A stretch of 50,059 nucleotides of DNA, from NCBI GenBank assembly GCA_964407825.1, contig CAYOXD010000011.1, positions 1 to 50,059 on the forward strand. The letters run 5' to 3'. The notes beneath the pieces were generated by a model, which worked only from the letters and a program-made list of their open reading frames with translations, searched no databases and was not told the origin of the DNA. Positions within the stretch are counted from its first letter, which is position 1, and every line of letters begins with the position of its first letter. Positions 33,482 to 40,401 of the stretch are shown piece after piece. A program made the translations under genes and the position numbers. This DNA is from CAYOXD01 sp964407825 (lineage in GTDB: Bacteria > Desulfobacterota > Desulfobacteria > Desulfobacterales > JAFDDL01).

Positions 33482-34582
33482 TCATTCCGCTCTGTATTGG
33501 TAGACCGCCCGCCGAAGGGAGCAACGGTCCTCCCGTTTCAGAGGATCCGCGTACACCGCAAAAGCCCTCCCCATGCATCCTCCCCCGCAATGCCTGCGGC
33601 CCTCACAGGGGACGCAGGCGGTCAACGCTTCCCGGCGCAGGCGGTGCATATCGGAAAGCTCGCGCCACAGGGGAATTCCCTCCACCAACAGGCTCGTAAG
33701 GGCGCGCTCATGAAGATTCCCCACCGCATAGGACTCATGGAGCATCATCACGCAGGGAAAGAGCCGCCCATCCCACCGGCCAAAGAGATTTTGAATGCAG
33801 GCGCAAGGCGAGCCCTCTGCGCCCGAGCGTCCCTTGAACCATTCGATGGCCGATAGGCTCGCCATGCGCTCATAGCGTTCCCGGAAATCGGCATCATCCG
33901 TATACCGGCGTACCAGACGCCGGTACTGGTCCGGCCGCGGCAGGGAAAGGCCGGATGCGCCAGCTGCCCGCCCGCCCTTGATGAGGGTGCCGCTCACGAG
34001 ACGGCCGATGCGCATCCGGTCCAGGGATTCCAACAGTTCGGGCAACTCATCACAGTTGTGCGCCATCTCGGTGAACGCCACCCGAACCCGGCTCCCGAGA
34101 CCTGCCGCCACCAGACGGTTCAAACCGGCCATGGTCAGATCGAAACTGCCGGACCCGCGGATCCGGTCGTGACTCAGGGCAGCGGCCCCATCCAGGCTGA
34201 CCTGGATGGCCAGCCTATCCTGCGGAAGGGTCAGGATCCTGTCAACCGAATCCGGGGTCATCAGCATGGCATTGGTCTGCATGCACACCTCGTCGAAATC
34301 GGTATGGCGACAGGAAAACGACAGGATATCGAACCAGTGCGGATGGCTCAGCATCTCGCCACCGGTCAGATGAACGGCCTTGAAATGGAGCCGGGCCATC
34401 TCCTCGATGATCCGAAGGAGCGTATCCCGGGGGACGGCGGACAGCGAGGCGCCGGGTCGGCAGTCCAACCAGCAGTGTTCGCACTGGAGGTTGCACTGCC
34501 CGGTAACCATCAGGGTCATGCTTTCAGGGGGGGCGAGCCCGGCCTCCAAAAGCCGGGCCAATGCATCACGGGAGGAGATCAT
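33482..34582 (-). CDS. Radical SAM/SPASM protein
   Basis: A 366-residue radical SAM enzyme with the [4Fe-4S] motif CNLQCEHC (C30, C34, C37) and the expected GGE motif in HLTGGEMLSHP and SLDGAAALSHDRIRGSGSFD. The C-terminal part has the SPASM pattern: CACIQNLFGRWDGRLFPCVMM, then CVPCEGRRHCGGGCMGRA and a final cysteine near REDRC, enough for auxiliary clusters. SPASM proteins modify peptides or proteins, for example anaerobic sulfatase or RiPP maturases. It is not an obvious MftC: the N-terminus differs. The ATG lies 13 bases after the amidohydrolase stop without a clear ribosome-binding site, so translation is probably coupled. The substrate is not known. Confidence 0.9.
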   Translation of the reverse strand: MISSRDALARLLEAGLAPPESMTLMVTGQCNLQCEHCWLDCRPGASLSAVPRDTLLRIIEEMARLHFKAVHLTGGEMLSHPHWFDILSFSCRHTDFDEVCMQTNAMLMTPDSVDRILTLPQDRLAIQVSLDGAAALSHDRIRGSGSFDLTMAGLNRLVAAGLGSRVRVAFTEMAHNCDELPELLESLDRMRIGRLVSGTLIKGGRAAGASGLSLPRPDQYRRLVRRYTDDADFRERYERMASLSAIEWFKGRSGAEGSPCACIQNLFGRWDGRLFPCVMMLHESYAVGNLHERALTSLLVEGIPLWRELSDMHRLRREALTACVPCEGRRHCGGGCMGRAFAVYADPLKREDRCSLRRAVYQYRAE

Positions 34583-34595
34583 GGTTTGCTGTCTG

Positions 34596-35873
34596 TCAGA
34601 CGACTCCCAGCAGCCGGTTGCCGTTTTCCCCCAGCACCCAGCGCTTTTCCTCGTCGGAAAGGAAGGTATTGGCCTTGATGTCCGCCACGATCCCCTCCAC
34701 GGCGATGCCATGGTACAGGGGACCGGGGTAGTCCGTGCCGAAAAGCACCTGTTTGAATCCCGTGGCCGCCCGCATCTTTTCCACCTTCTGGGGGTCTTGG
34801 AGCAGAAAGGGGGCCGCGCTGATATCGGCGTAAACATTGGGGCACGTCTTCATCAGGGCCAGGGCCTCCTCAAACCATATCCCGGGCTGCCGGGTGCTGT
34901 AGGAGGCAAAATGCGCCAAAACAATGGGGACTTCCGGATAGTTCCGGGCCACGGGCTCCCACAGCTTGGGCCGGGAATTCTGACTGAGCTCAGGCAACTC
35001 GAAAGCGCCTGCCGCGCATCCCGTATGGGTCAGCACAATGGCGCCCGTGCGTTTGCAAAAATCAAAAAGCAGCGACATGTTCCCATTTTCGGCCGGATTG
35101 AAAAACTGGGAATAGGGCAACAGCTTGATGCCCCTCAGTTTCAAGGATTCGATCTTCTCAAGTTTTTCCCTGACGTAGGTGTCGCTCTTGCACAGGTCCA
35201 CGGAGCCGAAGCCGATGAACACATCCGGATAGGTTTCCACCCAGTCCGCCACGTCCTGGTCGGTAACGTGGCTCCGGGAATAGATCCCGTTTCGGATCGT
35301 CCGCAGTGCTCTGTCAAAGGGAGCCTCCCCGGCCTTCTCCGAACGCTCGTACTGCTCCCTCAAGCGCTCGCGGATCTCCGGCCGATCCACGTTATCGGGA
35401 TCCGTATCCGTGGCGAGAATCACGGCGTGGCTGATACCGGCCTTTCTCATGTCAGAGAGAAATTTGAGATCCGGCATCTTGGGGTGGACATGGAAATCGA
35501 TCACCGGATAAATGCCGTCGGCCGGTTTGACGGGGTCCAGTTTCCCCGGGTCCTCGCCGGCAGCCTCCAGTTCGGCGGTGGTAAAGGCACCCTTTCCCTT
35601 CACCACCGCGTAGCCATTCACCCGAACCGGCCGCTGGCAGGCATGCAGGGCCATCTGGACCCGCAGGGCCACCCGTCTATCCAGCGGCTCCTTTCGCTCC
35701 ATCATCCGTTTCTGAAGCGCTTGCTGAAGGGTTTGAAGCTGTCCGGCATCTTCGATCCGAAGCATGGCCCGGACCCATCGCCAACGTATGTCCGGGGGAT
35801 CGTTCATCAGGGCATCAATGAGGGTGGCCGTATCCGGGACCGGAGGAAATTCGAAATAGGATGAAGACTGCAT
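34596..35873 (-). CDS. Amidohydrolase (TIM-barrel, amidohydrolase-2 type)
   Basis: A 425-residue metal-dependent hydrolase. An N-terminal helical segment of about 120 residues is specific to this protein. The barrel begins at VIDFHVHPKMPD (metal-binding HxH near residue 127-129) and continues with GIKLLPYSQFFNP, IVLTHTGCAAG, IVLAHFASYS and the conserved aspartate in VLFGTDYPGP. This matches the amidohydrolase-related (ACMS-decarboxylase-like) branch, whose members hydrolyse or decarboxylate diverse substrates. GAGG lies eight bases upstream of the ATG. The radical SAM gene follows closely and should be cotranscribed, so the two may act on the same molecule. The actual substrate cannot be inferred. 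Confidence 0.9.
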   Translation of the reverse strand: MQSSSYFEFPPVPDTATLIDALMNDPPDIRWRWVRAMLRIEDAGQLQTLQQALQKRMMERKEPLDRRVALRVQMALHACQRPVRVNGYAVVKGKGAFTTAELEAAGEDPGKLDPVKPADGIYPVIDFHVHPKMPDLKFLSDMRKAGISHAVILATDTDPDNVDRPEIRERLREQYERSEKAGEAPFDRALRTIRNGIYSRSHVTDQDVADWVETYPDVFIGFGSVDLCKSDTYVREKLEKIESLKLRGIKLLPYSQFFNPAENGNMSLLFDFCKRTGAIVLTHTGCAAGAFELPELSQNSRPKLWEPVARNYPEVPIVLAHFASYSTRQPGIWFEEALALMKTCPNVYADISAAPFLLQDPQKVEKMRAATGFKQVLFGTDYPGPLYHGIAVEGIVADIKANTFLSDEEKRWVLGENGNRLLGVV

Positions 35874-36108
35874 CTGATGGCCTCAACTTTCTTGCAGGTC
35901 TGCCCTGCAGGGGGCGTTCGGAGCCGCGCGCCCCCTGCAAGGGTCGGTTTCACTTGAAGCATTGGGCTGAAAACACGGAATGAAGCCGAAAAATTCCAGC
36001 AATGGAACAGTGGCGGAAGCAAAATCGTCTGATGGGGGTTGCTACTAGGGAATAGCTAAAAATGAGCCATTACAGTCACATTTCCATGCGCCCGGTGCCC
36101 TTTCGACC

Positions 36109-36321
36109 CTATTCGCCGCTGTCTTCACCTGCTTCCTCAGGGGCCTCGCCTTCCCACTTCGTCCAGTGGCCGCACCCCCCATGAACAGGTTTCATCTTGC
36201 CCACCCGTCCACACTCACCCTTGGCGGAAGCTTTCGCCTTGGCCATGCAATTTTCCCATTCCCTTTTGCCCTTCCAATCCTTACAACACCCACATACCTG
36301 TTTGCTGCCGTCAAGATCCAT
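36109..36321 (-). CDS. Small six-cysteine protein
   Basis: A 70-residue hydrophilic protein with no recognised family. Its cysteines are at positions 10, 12, 13, 25, 37 and 50, arranged as VCGCC, ENC, GECG and GGCG. It is rich in lysine, glycine and tryptophan and ends in an acidic tail. There is no signal peptide. A GGAGGG site six bases before the ATG makes it a convincing gene. It follows the rubredoxin gene by 11 bases and belongs to the siroheme-reductase cluster. The cysteine count suggests a metal or iron-sulfur carrier. A peptide substrate of the nearby radical SAM enzyme is a weaker alternative. Confidence 0.75.
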   Translation of the reverse strand: MDLDGSKQVCGCCKDWKGKREWENCMAKAKASAKGECGRVGKMKPVHGGCGHWTKWEGEAPEEAGEDSGE

Positions 36322-36332
36322 AGCGGTCCCTC

Positions 36333-36494
36333 CTATTCCTGTTTTTCAAAAAATTCCTTGCCGACCCCGCAATTCGGACAGAACCAGTCATCGGGAAGGC
36401 TTTCAAAGGCGGTACCAGGCGCGATATTGTTTTCCGGGTCACCAACAGCTGGATCGTAAACATACCCACACACCGAACAGACGTACTTATCCAT
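36333..36494 (-). CDS. Rubredoxin
   Basis: A 53-residue rubredoxin, an FeCys4 electron carrier. The start MDKYVCSVCGYVYDPAVGDP and the second pair in DDWFCPNCGVGKEFF give the ligands C6, C9, C39 and C42 in the standard CxxCGY and CPxCG contexts. The ATG at 36494 has AAAGGAG eight bases upstream. It sits 45 bases after a siroheme reductase gene and 11 bases before the six-cysteine protein on the same strand. It could deliver electrons to the small siroheme reductases, or act in oxygen or peroxide protection as rubredoxins often do in anaerobes. Confidence 0.97.
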   Translation of the reverse strand: MDKYVCSVCGYVYDPAVGDPENNIAPGTAFESLPDDWFCPNCGVGKEFFEKQE

Positions 36495-36539
36495 GGAGTC
36501 TTCTCCTTTCTCGTTGTAAATGACCGGTTACCTCCCGGT

Positions 36540-37223
36540 TTACTCCAAACCGCAAACTCTCAGGAATCGTTCCTTCCCCTCTATCTTGAGGATCGCGCCC
36601 AGCCGCTTATTCCGGGTGCGATGAACCGTCGAGGCACCTTTATAATATTTAAGTATCTTATCCAATAAATCAAGCACCTCATCATCGCTCAAGTCCCTGG
36701 CCAGGGTCTCGGCGATCATGGGCTCCTTTCCGCCGGCACCGCCCACCATCAGCACCCACCCCTTGGGCAGGCCGATCAGGCCGATATCCTTGATGGCCGG
36801 TTCGGCGCAGGAGTTGAAGCACCCGGCTATGCCGATTTTAACCTTGGATTTTATCTTGGGATAGGGATAGAACCTGTCCTGGATCTTGGCCGCAAGCGCC
36901 AGGGTATCCTGCTGCCCACGCAGACAGAAGCTCTTGCCAGGGCAGGCCTTTATATACTGGTGGCACAGGCCGGTCCCGAACTTGGGCGGAATCCCCAGAT
37001 CCGCATACACATCATCGAGTTGCTCCTCTTTGATACCGATGAGCGCAAGCCGTGTATCTCCCGTTATTTTCAGCATCTTGATACCGAACTTCTCGGCCGT
37101 ATCGGCTATGCGGCGGGCGGTGGCGATATCGAACACCCCGCCTGTCAAGCGTGCTGTAATGGCGTAAGTCTCCTCATCACGCTGAAGAACCGCCCCCTTT
37201 GTCAATATATCATCTTTTGCCAT
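36540..37223 (-). CDS. Small siroheme/[4Fe-4S] sulfite-reductase-like protein A
   Basis: A 227-residue protein of the single-module nitrite/sulfite reductase type. The siroheme-coupled cluster motif is complete: C94-x5-C100 (CPGKSFC) and C135-x3-C139 (GCFNSC). The N-terminal ferredoxin-like half has GGVFDIATARRIADTAEKFG and ITGDTRLALIGIKEEQL. Such proteins correspond to the low-molecular-weight 'assimilatory-type' sulfite reductase known from sulfate reducers. The real substrate (sulfite, nitrite or another) is not defined by sequence. ATG at 37223 with AAGGAGG nine bases upstream is preferred to a longer frame. It is the first gene of a unit with rubredoxin and the six-cysteine protein and shares its fold with the second copy 540 bases away. 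Confidence 0.9.
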   Translation of the reverse strand: MAKDDILTKGAVLQRDEETYAITARLTGGVFDIATARRIADTAEKFGIKMLKITGDTRLALIGIKEEQLDDVYADLGIPPKFGTGLCHQYIKACPGKSFCLRGQQDTLALAAKIQDRFYPYPKIKSKVKIGIAGCFNSCAEPAIKDIGLIGLPKGWVLMVGGAGGKEPMIAETLARDLSDDEVLDLLDKILKYYKGASTVHRTRNKRLGAILKIEGKERFLRVCGLE

Positions 37224-37404
37224 GCTGCCATTCCTCCTTGCCGGATGCAGATGGAACGTCATCGTCTCTCCATGGGAAGCCCTCTTCGGGGCATCTTCTG
37301 GAGCAAAGCCCAATACGATGAACCCATTGGTAGTGATATGTGGGGAACGTCCCTGGCGGCGCCACAGACGATTCCCTGTTTAAGATACAGAAACCGAGCA
37401 GGTT

Positions 37405-37430
37405 AAAAAAAAAGGATGGCGTAAGGCGCC
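37405..37430 (-). terminator. Rho-independent terminator after the lipoyl gene
   Basis: On the minus strand, 15 bases after the lipoyl-domain stop, a short GC hairpin (ggcg, five-base loop, cgcc, 37418-37430) is followed four bases later by nine T residues (37405-37413). The stem is short but the U tract is long. It separates the siroheme-B/lipoyl pair from the siroheme-A/rubredoxin unit, so these are probably two transcripts with possible read-through. Confidence 0.55.
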
Positions 37431-37444
37431 CAAGTCCCCTGCGG

Positions 37445-37744
37445 TCAGTTGGCTTGCCCTTTTGCGAGGTTGGCCCTGTAATCGTCGTACTCTTCCTTAC
37501 TGCCGGCCAGCACCCCCACCGTATCTCCGATCTTAACCCGGTCCATCAGCTTCTTCAGCGGGAAGAACAGCCCGTCTTCGGGAGCCTCGATCTCCAAGGT
37601 CGCCTTGGTGCTCTCGACGACCAGCAGGGGTTCATGAGCCTTTGCGGCCTCTCCATCGTTTTTCATCCATTTGGTGATGGTGGGTTTGGACGCATAATTT
37701 TTCATCAACGCGAGGAAACGCGGAACTTTAACCAGTGTGACCAT
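37445..37744 (-). CDS. Free-standing lipoyl-domain protein
   Basis: A 99-residue protein consisting of a single biotinyl/lipoyl domain. The segment TKWMKNDGEAAKAHEPLLVVESTKATLEIEAPEDG holds the modification loop. The target lysine is K47 in the turn ESTKAT, close to the lipoyl consensus ETDKA and unlike the biotin consensus AMKM. It lacks the subunit-binding and catalytic domains of an E2 enzyme. It lies between two siroheme reductase genes, 17 bases after the B copy, and is followed by a terminator. Lipoyl proteins serve as swinging arms in 2-oxoacid dehydrogenases and the glycine system, and as sulfur carriers in the sHdr pathway. A sulfur-carrier role here is an inference from neighbours. 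Confidence 0.88.
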   Translation of the reverse strand: MVTLVKVPRFLALMKNYASKPTITKWMKNDGEAAKAHEPLLVVESTKATLEIEAPEDGLFFPLKKLMDRVKIGDTVGVLAGSKEEYDDYRANLAKGQAN

Positions 37745-37761
37745 GGGCAGCCTCTCTTTCT

Positions 37762-38427
37762 TCAGACACCGATTGCCTTTCTAAATGCCTCAACCCCCAT
37801 ATCATCTATGATCCGCCCTAAACGAACCTTGGGCTTGAAATTTCCCTTCTCGACGAACTGAACCACCCGCCCTACAAGTTCGATTGCGTCCTGGCTATTC
37901 AGACTCTCCGCGAGCGTATCGCCCATGCGCGGTTTTGCCCCACAGGTGCCGCCAGCGGTGACGCGCCAGCCGTCCGGGAAACCGATCAGCCCGACTTCCT
38001 TGAAAACAGGCGCGTTGCAGGCATACTCGCATCCCGCCACCCCGATCTTGAACTTCGCGGAAAGCGGCCTTCCGTGGTGCTGCTTGTCCAATTCGTATCC
38101 CACGGTCATGGCGTCCTGCTTGCCGTATCGGCAGTAGGTGGTGCCGGGGCAGAACTTGACCATCCGGACGCAGAGCCCGATGGCATAGCCGATCTGACAT
38201 TTGGACTCCTGCCAGAAGGCATCCAGGTCCTCCTCCTTCAGCCCGATGACCGCCAGTCGCTGTCCGGAGGTCATCTTTATCGCCGCGGCGTGATACTTCT
38301 CGGCCGCATCGATGATATTCCGGAACGTCGTCACATCCATGAAACCACCGGGAATGTGCGGGGCAACGCCATAGTTTTCCTTGTCGCGCTGCAAAATAGC
38401 GCCCTTCTCAAGGATATCCTCTTTCAT
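37762..38427 (-). CDS. Small siroheme/[4Fe-4S] sulfite-reductase-like protein B
   Basis: A 221-residue relative of the protein encoded at 36540-37223. The cluster and siroheme motif is C93-x5-C99 (CPGTTYC) with C133-x3-C137 (GCEYAC). The N-terminal half reads GGFMDVTTFRNIIDAAEKY and MTSGQRLAVIGLKEEDLD, and GFPDGWRVTAGGTCG follows the cluster. It fits the low-molecular-weight assimilatory-type sulfite reductases of sulfate reducers. GAGGAGG lies ten bases upstream of the ATG. It is first in a unit with the lipoyl protein and is preceded by a candidate promoter. Two diverged copies so close together suggest either a heteromer or two different substrates. Confidence 0.9.
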   Translation of the reverse strand: MKEDILEKGAILQRDKENYGVAPHIPGGFMDVTTFRNIIDAAEKYHAAAIKMTSGQRLAVIGLKEEDLDAFWQESKCQIGYAIGLCVRMVKFCPGTTYCRYGKQDAMTVGYELDKQHHGRPLSAKFKIGVAGCEYACNAPVFKEVGLIGFPDGWRVTAGGTCGAKPRMGDTLAESLNSQDAIELVGRVVQFVEKGNFKPKVRLGRIIDDMGVEAFRKAIGV

Positions 38428-38459
38428 GGTCAGTAAACCTCCTCAACAAAAGTTTTCCC

Positions 38460-38492
38460 ATTATCACATCATACACCGTCCTCACCTGTCAA
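38460..38492 (-). promoter_or_regulatory. Candidate promoter for the siroheme-B/lipoyl unit
   Basis: Read on the minus strand, an extended -10 of the form TGnGATAAT (hexamer GATAAT, 38460-38465) lies about 33 bases before the ATG, and a perfect TTGACA lies at 38487-38492. The 21-base spacer is longer than usual, but an extended -10 can tolerate this. An alternative TATGAT lies closer to the -35. Confidence 0.4.
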
Positions 38493-38792
38493 GCTGCGAA
38501 TAGCGGAGTATCTTATTTTCGATGTATTTTTTCAGTATGTTATGGCTACATTCGAGCGCGATCGGCTACCACATCGGTAAAACCCCGGGCAACCTGCCAC
38601 GGTCCATTTCAGTTGCACGTCTTAAAATGAAAAAAACTCAATAGATTGAATGCTGTTCATTCCTGATAGGCTATAACTTATTTAATATAGGATAAAATTG
38701 CACCTAAAACAAGCGCAAATTGGTAAAGGCGCCCTGCTGTTCGATTAATGATGGTTTGCGGAGACCGCTTGTGGACAACGACAGGGCACCGG

Positions 38793-38806
38793 ATTGTTGC
38801 AACAAT
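38793..38806. repeat. Perfect 14-base palindrome
   Basis: The sequence attgttg followed by caacaat is a perfect palindrome without spacer. It lies 69 bases downstream of the mftF stop and about 366 bases upstream of the siroheme-B start. The symmetry suits a dimeric regulator's operator; no matching regulator gene is nearby. Confidence 0.35.
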
Positions 38807-38853
38807 TCAAAAAATCATTCAATACGGCGTCTATCAAAGCGGGAAGATGGCGA

Positions 38854-38869
38854 CTGCGGCAATCCGCAG
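38854..38869 (-). terminator. Hairpin just after mftF stop
   Basis: A perfect six-base stem (ctgcgg/ccgcag) with a four-base loop begins five bases after the mftF stop. No T tract follows on the minus strand, so termination there would have to be Rho-dependent; it may simply protect the 3' end of a ten-kilobase operon. Confidence 0.25.
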
Positions 38870-38874
38870 AATCG

Positions 38875-40401
38875 CTATGAAGTCGCTCTCGTCGGTTTGA
38901 TCTGTCTTTTGTGGATAATCCGTGGAAGCACCGGGTTGAAATTCAAGCGGCGGAAGCATTCCCACCATACGCCGGCCTGGTAGGCAGCCTGTTCAAGGGA
39001 GAAAAAGAAGATAAAGGTCACGGCCGACAATCGGGGTTTCTTCACCCTGTACTCCACAAAACCGGCGATGAGGTGCATCCCGATCAGAGCGATAGCTGTA
39101 CGGGGGAAAAAGGGCAGTATCAAGGTGGCAAGGACCAGATAATAGCGGGAGAAAAAACTGCATACGTGGTGGACGAAGGACAGGTATTCCCGGTTGACGG
39201 CCGCAAGCACCTGAAGGCGGCTGATGGGAATCCGCCGTGCCCGCAACCGCCCATATTTTCTGAACCAGTCCCATGCAAGGATGCCCAGGCATATGGGCAG
39301 GGGAAGCAGGCTCCCTCTAAAAGCCGCAAGGCTCGCAGCAATCCAGAATAAAAGCTCGGGCAGAGGCAGATATAGGGTCTTGATCCGGTCGGGGTGCATT
39401 CCCTGCAGGATGGGCTCTGAGGTACCGTAATCAAACCGCCGGGCGCAAAAGGCGGTCAAACGGTTTCTGTGTTTGTGCAACACCTTGCCAAGAGGCTGGT
39501 ATTCGAGATGGCTGCCCTGGTCCTGAAGCCTCCAGCAAAAATCCACATCCTCGCCCACATGCAGCTTTTCCCGGAACCCAGCCAGAGAAAGAAACAGGTC
39601 TCTTCTCACCAGGAAATTGCAGGTGGGTACGTAAAAAAAACGTTCGGCACCTTCGGATCGTTTGAACCAAGCACCGATGCGCAAGGCGGATTTGACTTTC
39701 TCGTAACGGTCAAGGCGATTCTCATCGTAGGGAGAATCCACCAGCCCCCCTACCGCCCCTATGGATGGATCCCGAAAGGCAGGTACCAGTTCCCGCAACC
39801 AGTGGGGATCGGCCAGACAGTCGGAGTCAATGAAGGCTAAAATCTCACCCGAGGCATCCCGGGCGGCCCTGTTTCGGCAGGCAGCGGCCTGGGTTCGGGT
39901 CTCCTGGCGGATCATGCGGACGTTCGGGCACGCAGCCACCATCCGGGGGGTGTCGTCTTCAGAGGCGTCATCCACCACGATGATCTCCAGCCGGTCCTCC
40001 GGATAGTCTAGCGCGCTCAGGGAGTCGAGGCAGGCCGCGATCTCAGCGGGCCGGTTCCGGACCGGCACAATAATGGAAACCCTGGGCAGGGCATCCACCG
40101 GCAGCTCGGGGACCCCTTCCCGGCTCAGATACCCCTTCCGCACTAGCTGGTTCAGGAATTCTTCGATCTCTGCCTGAGGGATGTGGGGATGCTGCCGGGC
40201 GACCTCCGCTAGGGGAGTCGCCCGCCCGCTTGAAAGGCAGGTCACCACCGGTTGCCAACTTTCCGGGATGAACACTGCCTTGAGGGGTAGCAATAGAGTG
40301 AGCACGGCCTTCCCATCCGGGATCCGCTGGTAGCGCACCGAATCCCGGAGCCGATAGCAAAGGGGCGGACTATCCGTGCTTTTCGGTTTCGAGGAAGCCA
40401 T
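38875..40401 (-). CDS. mftF: MftF-like glycosyltransferase with PqqD-like N-terminus
   Basis: A 508-residue family-2 glycosyltransferase. The first 95 residues, with YRLRDSVRYQRIPDGKAVL and a winged-helix stretch up to VRKGYLSREG, resemble a PqqD/RRE-type peptide-recognition domain. The GT domain follows: VSIIVPVRNRPAEI, IIVVDDASEDDTPRM, AFIDSDC (metal DxD), and HVGEDVDFCWRLQDQG. The C-terminal half has membrane helices and the pattern SLEQAAYQAGVWW. This order and these motifs agree with MftF of the mycofactocin pathway, which adds glucose units to premycofactocin. It starts 32 bases inside the end of etfB. The rest of the biosynthesis genes are not in the window. Acting on mycofactocin is inference from similarity and context. 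Confidence 0.82.
   Translation of the reverse strand: MASSKPKSTDSPPLCYRLRDSVRYQRIPDGKAVLTLLLPLKAVFIPESWQPVVTCLSSGRATPLAEVARQHPHIPQAEIEEFLNQLVRKGYLSREGVPELPVDALPRVSIIVPVRNRPAEIAACLDSLSALDYPEDRLEIIVVDDASEDDTPRMVAACPNVRMIRQETRTQAAACRNRAARDASGEILAFIDSDCLADPHWLRELVPAFRDPSIGAVGGLVDSPYDENRLDRYEKVKSALRIGAWFKRSEGAERFFYVPTCNFLVRRDLFLSLAGFREKLHVGEDVDFCWRLQDQGSHLEYQPLGKVLHKHRNRLTAFCARRFDYGTSEPILQGMHPDRIKTLYLPLPELLFWIAASLAAFRGSLLPLPICLGILAWDWFRKYGRLRARRIPISRLQVLAAVNREYLSFVHHVCSFFSRYYLVLATLILPFFPRTAIALIGMHLIAGFVEYRVKKPRLSAVTFIFFFSLEQAAYQAGVWWECFRRLNFNPVLPRIIHKRQIKPTRATS

Larger units (their letters stand above)
38428..38874. other. Gene-free interval between mftF and the siroheme unit
   Basis: A 447-base interval, clearly richer in A and T than its neighbours, with no convincing gene. 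It contains a candidate promoter toward the siroheme-B gene at 38460-38492, a perfect 14-base palindrome at 38793-38806 and a six-base-stem hairpin right after the mftF stop at 38854-38869. An 87-codon frame on the plus strand crosses its end but runs into mftF antisense and looks spurious. No mftA-like peptide with an IDGMCGVY-type end was seen on either strand. Confidence 0.6.

Noticed and set aside
32327..33856. A 509-codon open frame on the plus strand
   Set aside because: It runs antisense through the whole chemoreceptor gene, whose motifs are unmistakable.
33482..34582. Radical SAM protein as MftC
   Set aside because: The N-terminus lacks the MftC opening around the first cluster, and no MftA or MftB gene is near, so it is called only a SPASM protein.
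38720..38983. An 87-codon plus-strand frame near the end of mftF
   Set aside because: Its second half is antisense to mftF, it has no ribosome-binding site, and it has no recognisable domain.
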